A stretch of DNA of 64,000 nucleotides, taken from assembly GCA_902790215.1 (NCBI GenBank), contig CADAQX010000017.1:1-64000 (forward strand), read 5' to 3'. The number at the start of each line of letters is the position of its first letter. Position 1 is the first letter of the stretch. Below the pieces are notes generated by a model. That model saw only the letters and a program-made list of their open reading frames with translations. It ran no database searches and was not told the origin of the DNA. Below are positions 24,932 through 33,376 of this stretch, one piece after another. This stretch comes from an uncultured Bacteroidota bacterium (GTDB lineage: Bacteria; Bacteroidota; Bacteroidia; Bacteroidales; P3). Made by a program: the position numbers and the translations under genes.

Positions 24932-27900
24932 ATGGATACGAAAAACTATTCGCTCGAAAAGCATCTGGAAGCCTTGTGTGCTGCCGATCCCGATTACAAT
25001 CTGTTGCTCGATGCATGGCGGTTGAACAAAAAGAATCTTCCCAATGCGTTGAGTACAATCGCATCCTATTTCCCACACTATAGTCGGCATGACGACAGCC
25101 ATTCCATGACCTTGCTCGATAATATCCAGCGGCTGTTGGGGCGCGACAGGGTGGAGCGGCTCGGCCCTACCGACACCTTCTTGATACTAATGGCAGGCTT
25201 GACGCATGACCTTGGTATGTATATGTCCTACACCTTTCTGGAGGAAGAGTGGGATAAGCCTGAAATGGCGGATTTGCTGACAACATACGCCTCCAGTGCC
25301 GACAAGCAGATTTCAGATGCTGCCAACTTGTTGCTGAATCAAAGACTTCGCCCTGACGACCCGGCAAAGGGTTTCAAATGGGCACTGGAACTGCGCAATG
25401 CTGTCACTTTGATTATCGCGCAGCAGATGCGAGGCGGCCATGGCGACAGAAGCAAAGACTACTTGAACAAAAAGGATGATTTGTTTGCCAAGATGGCACA
25501 CGATTTCTATTGTGATGCCTTCCCTTCGCGTTATTTGTCTTTGCTGGCTGATGTGGCACATCTGCATGGTGCCAATTTCGGTGAGTTAATGAATTTGCCT
25601 CATGAAGATGATGGATTGCGGGGTGACAAGGTGCACCCACGGTTCATTGCTTGCATGATACGTTTGGGCGACTTGCTCGATGTGGACAGCAACCGATTCA
25701 ACGATTTCACATTATCTACGCTGAAAGAAATGCCGGAATCCTCCAAGGCGCATTTCGATAAGCACCAGGCTGTGAAACACCTGCTCATCTCGCCTGATGG
25801 CATTGAGGCGGAGTTGGACTGCCCCACCGATGCCTCTTACCGTGTAGCCCGCGAGCTGTTCGACATGTTGGAAAAAGAGGTGGAGAAGCAGAGCCAGAAC
25901 TGGAACCGCATAGCCCCTGCCGATTTGGGCGGGCTCCCTCCTGTACTACATAATGACAGTATTCAAATCTACTACAAAGGGGCGAAGACGCGTCCCGAGT
26001 TGCGGAATCTTCGTTTTGACATATCAAGCAAGCGCACCTTTGAGATGCTGAAAGGGGGTGCTATCTATATAGATCCTGGAAGGGTGTTTATTCGCGAGAT
26101 TGTGCAAAACGCCATGGACGCGACCAAGTTGCAGATATGGAAAGATATGGATTACTACTTTCCATACCATCTGACAAACCCGGAACGTGACATCAGGTCG
26201 GCTGCCGACATCATGTTTGCGAGCGATGTTCCCCAGTCTATCTATGAGCGCTATCCGATAAACCTCAAAGTGAAATATGACGAAGAGAAACAGGTGGTGC
26301 GAGTGGCTTGCGAGGATTGGGGGACAGGCATATCGGAGGAGAGTTTGATACGGATGACCAGCCAAGTGGGGGCCAGCCGCAAGGCGGACAGGGACTATGA
26401 AGCCATGGTGCAGAAGATGCCGTACTTTCTGCAGCCGACAGCCGCTTTTGGCTTGGGTCTGCAGACGGTCTTTTATGTCGCTAATGAGTTCACTGTCGAT
26501 ACGCATTACCCGGGCGAGCCAACGCGGAGGATTGTTTTCCGTTCTTCGGTGGATGGCAGTTTCTGCTCCATCGAAGAGGAGAATATCGACTTTAAACGTC
26601 CAATCAAGGGGACGGACCGGACCAAGGATGTTCCCCATGGCACCACAGTTACAATTGAGATTGATCCCAACCATTTTGGAGAGCTGTTCGAATTAAATAA
26701 GGATGAGTTGGATGGACTAATGAAAAACATGGATAGCGTCCCCTATTACATTGTGAGTAAAGTCGAAGGATATATAAACCGTACTTTTGAACATGTGGAA
26801 AAAATTCCCATCCACTATACGTCAGAGTATCAGACAAAAGTCTTTGGTAAGGAGGAAAAAGGTGATAGGTACGAATTTCTTTCAGAGGAGCAGCACTTCC
26901 GAGCCAGTTGGAAACAGAATGATGATGGAACCCTGCTTTTCCGTATAGAAGAAAATAAATATGGTTCCGAGATGGTTGTATTTTTTGATTTAGATGATGG
27001 TAACGATGTCCTTCTTTTCTTTCGGGATATTCCAATAAGCAGTAATTGCTACTGCTCATTTGATGGAAATTGGAATCTTTTTTGTAGGCAAGCAGACAAG
27101 TTTTTGACTGTCTCCCGGGACAGATTGCTTCCCCAGGGAGAGGATTGGTGTCAAAAAACATGGGATGTATTATCTCCCGATATTCTCAGATTAGTGTACC
27201 CAAAATTACTGGAAGAATGTAAAGGGGCATGTTTAAACAATGTTAATAACAGGCTTTCTCTAAAAAAGAAGCATTCTCTCCAAAAGCAATATAATAAGCT
27301 TTGTTGTGTAAATTGGATTTCACCAAATCCTATTAATATGGATTACCAACCTTTAAGTGATTATTTTTTGGATAGAAAGAATTTTATTAAATTGAATGGT
27401 GATACGGTAACAGCCAAACAATTGTTTGAAGCGAGGAGAGTATGTGATTATGATAAAACCTATACAACCAGTAAGACTGAGATAATGAGGCTTTTTAAAA
27501 AGGTATCATCACCATCAGATGATATAGTGTTTTGTAATCGTGATAACGTGTCGTTTCCTGAAAGTTTTGTGTGTAGTAGGATTGTTGCTGCCAGAAATGT
27601 TAACGTATTCTCCTTAAATACAAATTCGGAGATACCTCAATTCGTTGAAATTGATACAAAAGACATTAAGGACTATTATGATACTAGTTTTTTATTTTTA
27701 TTACATGGTCTCAAAGAGTATGAGAAAATAGTGGTAGGAAAGGAGTATGCCCCGCAACTGGGTTATAGTATACCCGATTATGGGAATTGCTGGATCTATC
27801 CAATGCCTGTCCGTAATGCAGACTATGAAGATGCAGATGGGTATGAGATAGAACGAGAGGAGATGAGATTGAAACTGGAAAAGGGTTATATCAAAGAATT

Positions 27901-28048
27901 GGTTCCGGAATATCTGGTGAAATTGATTCAGAAGTACAATGCATTGAAAAATGACAAACTGACAGCGGATGAGATTTACAATGAGTATATCCGCCTAATC
28001 CTTGACGCTCATTATGGTTATCTTCCGCCCCAAAGTGAAGAACGATAA
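24932..28048 (+). CDS. HD-domain / GHKL (Hsp90-like) ATPase fusion protein
   Basis: 1038 residues from the ATG at 24932 (a TTG eight codons upstream is possible but has no better ribosome site). Residues about 50-250 contain HD phosphohydrolase motifs: YSRHDDSHS, THDLGMY and RLGDLLDVD. From about 375 a GHKL ATPase follows: N-box REIVQNAMDAT (about 388), G1 EDWGTGIS (about 461), G2 AAFGLGLQ (about 507) and HGTTVTIEI. The remaining 450 residues are unassigned and increasingly A/T-rich. Hsp90/MORC-like ATPases joined to HD domains occur in predicted defence loci; the HD part could cleave nucleotides. It follows the TOPRIM-like gene by 37 bases on the same strand with no promoter visible between, so the three genes probably form one operon. 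Confidence 0.85.
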   Translation: MDTKNYSLEKHLEALCAADPDYNLLLDAWRLNKKNLPNALSTIASYFPHYSRHDDSHSMTLLDNIQRLLGRDRVERLGPTDTFLILMAGLTHDLGMYMSYTFLEEEWDKPEMADLLTTYASSADKQISDAANLLLNQRLRPDDPAKGFKWALELRNAVTLIIAQQMRGGHGDRSKDYLNKKDDLFAKMAHDFYCDAFPSRYLSLLADVAHLHGANFGELMNLPHEDDGLRGDKVHPRFIACMIRLGDLLDVDSNRFNDFTLSTLKEMPESSKAHFDKHQAVKHLLISPDGIEAELDCPTDASYRVARELFDMLEKEVEKQSQNWNRIAPADLGGLPPVLHNDSIQIYYKGAKTRPELRNLRFDISSKRTFEMLKGGAIYIDPGRVFIREIVQNAMDATKLQIWKDMDYYFPYHLTNPERDIRSAADIMFASDVPQSIYERYPINLKVKYDEEKQVVRVACEDWGTGISEESLIRMTSQVGASRKADRDYEAMVQKMPYFLQPTAAFGLGLQTVFYVANEFTVDTHYPGEPTRRIVFRSSVDGSFCSIEEENIDFKRPIKGTDRTKDVPHGTTVTIEIDPNHFGELFELNKDELDGLMKNMDSVPYYIVSKVEGYINRTFEHVEKIPIHYTSEYQTKVFGKEEKGDRYEFLSEEQHFRASWKQNDDGTLLFRIEENKYGSEMVVFFDLDDGNDVLLFFRDIPISSNCYCSFDGNWNLFCRQADKFLTVSRDRLLPQGEDWCQKTWDVLSPDILRLVYPKLLEECKGACLNNVNNRLSLKKKHSLQKQYNKLCCVNWISPNPINMDYQPLSDYFLDRKNFIKLNGDTVTAKQLFEARRVCDYDKTYTTSKTEIMRLFKKVSSPSDDIVFCNRDNVSFPESFVCSRIVAARNVNVFSLNTNSEIPQFVEIDTKDIKDYYDTSFLFLLHGLKEYEKIVVGKEYAPQLGYSIPDYGNCWIYPMPVRNADYEDADGYEIEREEMRLKLEKGYIKELVPEYLVKLIQKYNALKNDKLTADEIYNEYIRLILDAHYGYLPPQSEER

Positions 28049-28067
28049 TCTAGGCGGTTTGGCTTGA

Positions 28068-28109
28068 AAACACAAAAGGCTGGGGCGTTGGCTCCAGCCT
28101 TTTGTGTTT
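28068..28109 (+). terminator. Strong intrinsic terminator ending the island
   Basis: Perfect 16-bp stem (AAACACAAAAGGCTGG / CCAGCCTTTTGTGTTT) with a 10-base loop, 19 bases after the HD-GHKL stop; the stem itself supplies the T-rich 3' side. Confidence 0.85.
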
Positions 28110-28133
28110 GTGGTGTATGAGAATAGGGGTTGA

Positions 28134-29390
28134 TTAGGTGGGACCGGCGGTGACGGTGGTGAGGCGGTTGAAGGCGGTCTGGGCGAGGGCGTGTAGTTGT
28201 TCGGGGGTGACGGTCTGGAGGGTGTTGAGCAGGTTGGTGGAGAGCCGTTCGTCGACCTCGGTGGCCACCATTTGGCGGTAACGGTCTGAGACTTCGAACA
28301 CGCCGTCGATGCTGCGGATGAAGTCGCCCATCATGAAGTTGCGTACGCGGTCGAGTTCGTCTTGGGCGACGGGCTCCTGGCGCAGAAGGTCTATCTCGCG
28401 ATTGATTTCCTTGAGGGCGTCCTGTGTGGCCGAGGCGGCGACGTCGGCTGTGATGTAGAACACGATACTGCCTCGGAATATCTGGGTGGTGCTGTAGATG
28501 CCGTAGGTGTAGCCTTTGTCTTCGCGCAGGTTGCTCATGAGGCGCGAGCCGAAGTATCCGCCGAGGACGGTGTTGAGCACCATGAAGCGGGTGTAGTCGA
28601 TGCTGTGCCACTCGAGGGGTAGGATGCGGCCAACGCGGATGGTGAACTGCACGGCGTTGGGCACGGTGATGTGGCTGACTGCATCGGTATAGGCTTCTGG
28701 GCAGGGCTCGGGGAGCGTCACGGCGGCGGTGGCGACGGAGGGGTCGGCCAAGGGTGCCAGGTGCTGCTCGGTAAGGTCGAGCAGCTCGGGGTCGATGGCT
28801 CCGCTGAGGACGATATGTGAGGTGGCGAGGCTGTAGTGGCGGTGGATGAAGTCGGCAATATCCTTGGGGGTGAGAAGGTCGAGGTCGTCGGGTGTGGCAT
28901 AGGTGCCCAAGGGGTGGTTGGTTCCATAGAGTAGTTCGTAGTAGCGGTTGCGGGCGAGATAGGAGGTCTTTTGGAAGCTAGTGCGGAGCTGTGCGCGGCG
29001 GTTGTTGATGTAGGCCTCGAAAAGTTGGGGGGTGACAACGGGTGAGTCGAACATCTGGCGTATGACGGGAAGGACGAGCCCGGCAAAGCGTCGGAGGAAG
29101 TAGAAAGAGATGTTGGCGGTGCAGACGTCGGTCATGCGCTCGACGATGATGCCATGGAAGTCGATGAACTCGGCCATCTGCTGTGCAGTGAGCTTGGCGG
29201 TGGCTTCGCCGAAGAGCTGGTTGGCGGCGTGTGCCATGCTTTTGAGAGTCTGCCGGGCACTGCCTGCTTCGACGGTGATGTCGAGTTTGACCAGTCCAAG
29301 TGACTGGTTCGGGAAGAGGTAAAGGGTGTTGCCGTTGGGCAGGGTGTGTTCCTGCGGTATGAGGGGCTGGAGCGAAGGGGGTTGTAGCAT
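28134..29390 (-). CDS. M16-family (pitrilysin-like) peptidase homologue without the zinc motif
   Basis: 418 residues. The M16B fold is shown by the C-terminal half GGYFGSRLMSNLREDKGYTYG, typical of the substrate-binding Arg/Tyr region, and by the overall two-domain length. The catalytic HxxEH motif expected in the first domain is absent: the matching place reads MAHAANQLFGEAT. It is probably the non-catalytic partner of an M16B pair; no catalytic partner is adjacent. No signal peptide is evident. Its last 179 bases are duplicated beyond the defence-like island at 22841-23019, so the island lies immediately after this gene's stop codon. Confidence 0.88.
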   Translation of the reverse strand: MLQPPSLQPLIPQEHTLPNGNTLYLFPNQSLGLVKLDITVEAGSARQTLKSMAHAANQLFGEATAKLTAQQMAEFIDFHGIIVERMTDVCTANISFYFLRRFAGLVLPVIRQMFDSPVVTPQLFEAYINNRRAQLRTSFQKTSYLARNRYYELLYGTNHPLGTYATPDDLDLLTPKDIADFIHRHYSLATSHIVLSGAIDPELLDLTEQHLAPLADPSVATAAVTLPEPCPEAYTDAVSHITVPNAVQFTIRVGRILPLEWHSIDYTRFMVLNTVLGGYFGSRLMSNLREDKGYTYGIYSTTQIFRGSIVFYITADVAASATQDALKEINREIDLLRQEPVAQDELDRVRNFMMGDFIRSIDGVFEVSDRYRQMVATEVDERLSTNLLNTLQTVTPEQLHALAQTAFNRLTTVTAGPT

Positions 29391-29393
29391 GGG

Positions 29394-29553
29394 GATTGTT
29401 TGATTGTTTGATTGCTTGATTGTTTGATTGCTTGATTGCTTGATTGTGTTTTGTTGATATGTTGATACGTTGATATGTTGATATGATGCGAGTCGTATAA
29501 ACTTATAAACTTATCAACGGACAACGTATTTACACATTCAAGCATTCAAGCAA
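29394..29553. repeat. Composite word-repeat palindrome
   Basis: Nested words: GATTGTTTGATTGCTTGATT (29394-29446), then GTTGATATGTTGATACG words, apex TGATGCGAGTCGTATAAAC, then CTTATCAAC words, and finally CATTCAAGCATTCAAGCAAT (to 29553). It fills the gap between two minus-strand genes and runs into the stop codon of the TonB receptor. The GTTGATATG/GCGAG/CGTATAAAC core recurs at 57001-57066 and, inverted, at 60230-60310. Confidence 0.85.
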
Positions 29554-29554
29554 T

Positions 29555-32023
29555 TTAAAATGTGGCGCTGAGTTTGATGTTGAGTTGTCGGGCGGTGAGG
29601 TAGTTGGGTACGGCGTAGTAGTGGTTGGTGTAGTCGGCCACCCAGATGAAGGAGACGACGTTGTGGTAGTCGAAGAGGTTGAAGACTTCGATGCTTATGG
29701 AGAGGTCGCTGAATAACCGGCCGATGCGTGAGCGGCGTATGCTTTCGAAGCGTGTGAGCTGGATGGTGTTGCCCCAGTCGGTGCGGAAGTAGGGGGGTAT
29801 GTGGTATTGGTTGGAGCGGTCGGTCTGGTAGGGGTGTGTGGTGGGTGTGCGTGTGCCGTAGAGGAGGCTGAGGCTCATGCGCCACCAGGGGAATGAGGGG
29901 ATGTAGTCCTGCAGGAAGATTTTGAAGCTGAACCGCTGGTCGGTGGGTCGGTTGATCCAGCCGAGGTTGTCGCCGAGGAGGTCTTCCTGGGTTTTCATGA
30001 CGGAGATGCTTGCCCAGGATTGGAGTCCGGGGACGAGGTCGCCGTTGATGCGGAGGGAGGCTCCGGTGGCGTAGCCGACGGCTTGCTGGTCGGGGTTGTA
30101 GCGTATGCGGAGGTTGTCGATGGTGTAGGGGATGAGGTGGGTGATGTATTTGTAGTAGAGGTCGGCGGTGATGCGGAAGGGTTTGCCCCAGAGGGTGAGG
30201 TTCCAGTCGGCTGCGGCGGTGGCCTGGTAGGAGCATTGGGCTGGGATGCCGCTGCAGAGGGTGCCGTCGGGACGGCGCAGCTCGCGGTAGAGGGCGGGCT
30301 GCTGGTAGATGCCTGCGGCTACGCGGTAGAGGATGTCGGGTCCAGCATGAGGCTTGTAGCTTGCCGCGATGCGGGGCGAAAGGAGAAATTGAGAATTGAG
30401 AATTGAGAATTGAGAATCTTGCGGGTTGGAGGTGATGTAGTATTGCCCCCGGAGGCCGGCGGTGAGTTTGATGAGGTTGTCGTGGCGGGTGAAAAGGTTG
30501 ATTTCGCGCTGGGCGTAGGCGATGCCGCGCAGGGTCTGCACTTGGTTGTCGGCGTTGCAGAAGAGCTGCAGTGCGGGAGCGAGGACGGTGGTGTCGTCGA
30601 TGCCGGGCAGGCGGTGGTCGGTGGGGTAGGAGTAGTCGGCGCTGTCGACCCATTTCCATTCGCGCAGTCGTCCGGAGGTTTGCTCTATCTGCCCTTTGAT
30701 TCCAAAATTCCAGGAGCCGAGGAGGGCGTAGCGCACCAGTTTGAGCTCGGTGTTGTAGATGGTCATGTCGAGGCGGTTGCGGGCGTGTTCGAGGAAGGTG
30801 CCCACGCCTTGGTCGAACTGGTGGGTGTCGGCGGTGTTTTCGCCCACGGCCACGGCATACAGCCAGTATTGGCTCTGGATGTCGTAGTTTTCCTGTTCGC
30901 GGTTGGAGAGGGCCGAGGTGATCCATTGCATCTGGAAGTCGTCGTTGGGGTGGTAGTTGAGGGTGAAGGCTCCGAGGAGGGTGCGGTAGCGGTCGCGTTC
31001 AAGCCCGTCGAAATAGACGTCGAACTTGAGCGATTGCTGGAAGCTGCCGAAGACGGTGGCGCGGGTGTAGGGGACGAGGCCGTAGAGGTTGTTGGTCCAC
31101 ACGGTGAGGAGGCTGAGGTCGAGGCTGTCGTTGACGCGGTAGCGGAAGATGCCCTGGAGGTCGGTGTAGGCGGTGGAGTAGGAGCCTTCGGTGTCCATGC
31201 TTTTGAGTATGTAGCGGTTGTTGTGGTGGCGGAGGCCGATGCCGTAGGAGAACCGTTTGCCCAAGGTGCCCTGCGCGGAGGCTGAGCCGCCCAGAAGGGA
31301 GAGGGCGAGGCGGTAGCGTTGTTCGACGGGACGGCTGTAGATGATGTCGAGGACGGAGGACATGCGGTCGCCGTAGGTGGCGTCGAAGCCGCCGGGGGAG
31401 AAGAGCAGGTGGTCGACGAGGTCGGGATTGATGATGCTGAGCCCTTCCTGCTGTCCGCTGCGGACGAGTTGGGGACGGTAGATTTCCACCCCGTTGATGT
31501 ATACCAGGTTCTCGTCGAAGGAGCCGCCGCGGACGGAGTACTGCGACGAGAGCTCGTTGTTGGAGCTGACGTCGGGCAGGGTTTTGATATAGGATTCTAC
31601 GCCTTCGTTGGGACCTATGCTGTTTTCTATGCGCTTGATGTCTATCTGGGAAAAAGTGGTGGAGCGGATGCGGTCGTCGCTGACGGTGACGGGGTCGAGC
31701 TGGGTGGAGGAGGGTTTGAGGGTGAGGTCGAGGCGTCTCTTTTCGCCTTTGGTCAGCCTCAGGCGCAGGGTCTGCGTTTCGTAGCCGGTGCATGAGATGC
31801 GCAGCGTGACGCTGTCGGTTTCGCGGACGGTCAGGGTGTAGTATCCCCGGTGGTCGGCTGTGGCACCGTGCGGCGTCCGGCTGTCCACGACTCCCACTGT
31901 GGCATATTCCACTCCGCCGCCCTCGGCGGAAAGTATCCGTCCGTGCAGTGTGCCCTGCGCCATGAGGTTTGAGAAACAGCATGGTAGCAGGGTCAGTATG
32001 ATTATGAAGATTGTCCTGTTCAT
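29555..32023 (-). CDS. TonB-dependent outer-membrane receptor
   Basis: 822 residues. Signal peptide, then a carboxypeptidase-like regulatory domain (GTLHGRILSAEGGGVEYATV ... YTLTVRETDSV), a plug domain (about 110-235; YSVRGGSFDENLVYINGVEIY, INPDLVDHLLFSPGGFDATYG) and a 22-strand-type barrel ending in Phe (NIKLSATF). It should import a TonB-driven ligand across the outer membrane. No SusD partner is adjacent, so a carbohydrate ligand is not implied; iron chelates, vitamins or peptides are equally possible. Oddity: bases about 30386-30416 consist of the intergenic word GAGAATTGAGAATTGAG, read in frame as SQFSILNSQF near residue 541, probably in an external loop. The stop codon lies in a word-repeat palindrome. 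Confidence 0.9.
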   Translation of the reverse strand: MNRTIFIIILTLLPCCFSNLMAQGTLHGRILSAEGGGVEYATVGVVDSRTPHGATADHRGYYTLTVRETDSVTLRISCTGYETQTLRLRLTKGEKRRLDLTLKPSSTQLDPVTVSDDRIRSTTFSQIDIKRIENSIGPNEGVESYIKTLPDVSSNNELSSQYSVRGGSFDENLVYINGVEIYRPQLVRSGQQEGLSIINPDLVDHLLFSPGGFDATYGDRMSSVLDIIYSRPVEQRYRLALSLLGGSASAQGTLGKRFSYGIGLRHHNNRYILKSMDTEGSYSTAYTDLQGIFRYRVNDSLDLSLLTVWTNNLYGLVPYTRATVFGSFQQSLKFDVYFDGLERDRYRTLLGAFTLNYHPNDDFQMQWITSALSNREQENYDIQSQYWLYAVAVGENTADTHQFDQGVGTFLEHARNRLDMTIYNTELKLVRYALLGSWNFGIKGQIEQTSGRLREWKWVDSADYSYPTDHRLPGIDDTTVLAPALQLFCNADNQVQTLRGIAYAQREINLFTRHDNLIKLTAGLRGQYYITSNPQDSQFSILNSQFLLSPRIAASYKPHAGPDILYRVAAGIYQQPALYRELRRPDGTLCSGIPAQCSYQATAAADWNLTLWGKPFRITADLYYKYITHLIPYTIDNLRIRYNPDQQAVGYATGASLRINGDLVPGLQSWASISVMKTQEDLLGDNLGWINRPTDQRFSFKIFLQDYIPSFPWWRMSLSLLYGTRTPTTHPYQTDRSNQYHIPPYFRTDWGNTIQLTRFESIRRSRIGRLFSDLSISIEVFNLFDYHNVVSFIWVADYTNHYYAVPNYLTARQLNIKLSATF

Positions 32024-32065
32024 TAAAAAAAGCAGGTGATTAACGATGTATTTGAAAAAAAATTG

Positions 32066-32100
32066 TATTTTTGCAAATTATTTTGACAGCGCAGGCTGTC
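32066..32100 (+). promoter_or_regulatory. -7 box and leader hairpin for the MORN-repeat protein
   Basis: TATTTTTG at 32066-32073, then the small palindrome GACAGC-GCAG-GCTGTC at 32085-32100 in the leader, 32 bases before the ATG. Confidence 0.55.
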
Positions 32101-32131
32101 GTGAAAGTGAAAAGTTAAAAGAATAAAGTAT

Positions 32132-33172
32132 ATGAAACAGAAAGTTTTGTTGTTGGTGCTATTGTTGGCGGGCATGGTCTGCCAGGCACAGAATCAGATT
32201 GACAAACAGGGACGCCGCCAGGGTCATTGGCTGAAAACCGATAAACAGGGGGCCAAGGTGTATGAGGGCGATTTTGTCGACGGGTTGGAGACAGGCACGT
32301 TCACTTATTATTATCCCGACGGGACGGTGCGCATCAAGAATGTATATACCGTGCCGGGCAGGATTTGCCAGCACGAGGTTTATGACTCCGAAGGCCATAT
32401 GCTGGCCAAGGGTACCTTCAACCAGAAGAACCGCGACGGCCTGTGGGAGTTTTTCTCCAAAAGCGGGAAGAAGGTGAAGCAGACCAACTATAAGATGGGT
32501 GTGCGCCACGGGCAGCAGGTGATTTTCACTTCCAACGGCGACACTGCCGAGGTGAGCAACTGGAGCGACAACCACCGCCACGGCCGCTGGTGGAAGCGCA
32601 TCGGCGAGAAGGGCTACATCACGGCCACCTATGTGCACGGCGGCATTGAGGGGAAACTGGTTGAATATGGCGAGGATGGACAGCTGGTGCGCGAGGGCGA
32701 ATATGTCAACGGCGACCGCCACGGTCACTTCCGCTATTATGAGAACGGCAAAAAGGTGGTGGACGAAATATGGCGCACGGGCATTATGCGCGACAGAACG
32801 GTTCGCCTCATGGTGCCCGAGGAGATGTATGTCTCGATTTACGACATCTATTATATGGCACCCCAGGGAAAGAGCAAAACCATTGTCTATCTCCACGACG
32901 GCACCAAGCTGGTTGACTTGGAGGAGGCCGAGAGGCTCTATGCGCATGTCGGCGACGGCCGTTTCACGCTTGCCAACAAGGAGGCCCGTATCATGGTGGC
33001 CACAGACTTGATTGTCGGTACAACCCGCGACAGCGAAGGACGCGAGGTGCTCAGTCTCGACCCCAAGCCCGATTTCGATGTCTTTCCCGACGAGGACTGC
33101 ATGAAGATGCTCCACAGCCTCAAGCTCCAGCAGCAGACTATCGATGCCGGCGGCTCCTTCGATTTTGAATAA
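32132..33172 (+). CDS. Secreted MORN-repeat protein
   Basis: 346 residues. Signal peptide (MKQKVLLLVLLLAGMVCQAQ) followed by MORN/YwqK-type repeats over about residues 25-215: motifs such as GRRQGHWLKTD, DGLETGTFTYYYPDG, NRDGLWEFFSKSGK, GVRHGQQVIFTSNGD and GDRHGHFRYYENGK. The last 120 residues are not repetitive and contain a conserved-looking segment (YIVGTTRDSEGREVLSLDP-like). These beta-hairpin repeats mediate binding at surfaces; the specific role is unknown. It is divergently placed from the TonB receptor, and the two may share regulation. Confidence 0.8.
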   Translation: MKQKVLLLVLLLAGMVCQAQNQIDKQGRRQGHWLKTDKQGAKVYEGDFVDGLETGTFTYYYPDGTVRIKNVYTVPGRICQHEVYDSEGHMLAKGTFNQKNRDGLWEFFSKSGKKVKQTNYKMGVRHGQQVIFTSNGDTAEVSNWSDNHRHGRWWKRIGEKGYITATYVHGGIEGKLVEYGEDGQLVREGEYVNGDRHGHFRYYENGKKVVDEIWRTGIMRDRTVRLMVPEEMYVSIYDIYYMAPQGKSKTIVYLHDGTKLVDLEEAERLYAHVGDGRFTLANKEARIMVATDLIVGTTRDSEGREVLSLDPKPDFDVFPDEDCMKMLHSLKLQQQTIDAGGSFDFE

Positions 33173-33182
33173 TGCGAAAAAA

Positions 33183-33210
33183 AACAACGGCGCCTCACGG
33201 CGTCGTTGTT
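33183..33210. terminator. Hairpin after the MORN-repeat gene
   Basis: 12-bp stem with one mismatch (AACAACGGCGCC / GGCGTCGTTGTT), loop TCAC. The U-tract is weak on the plus strand and stronger on the minus strand (TTGTTTTTTTT). Confidence 0.55.
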
Positions 33211-33376
33211 CCCATTAAACACTATTACAAAATCCTTTTTAGGTAAAACAAAAAAACCTAAACATTCGATTGACTTCTGGTTTGGGGCCTTTCTATCTCT
33301 CAAATGCGATTGCAAAATTACACACTTTTTCTTAAATGGCAAGGGTTTAATTTACATTTTAACTATTTTTAACTAC

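Noticed and set aside
29394..29553. Short repeats as a CRISPR or VNTR array
   Set aside because: Words are contiguous with no spacers and pair with complementary words; treated as palindromic elements.
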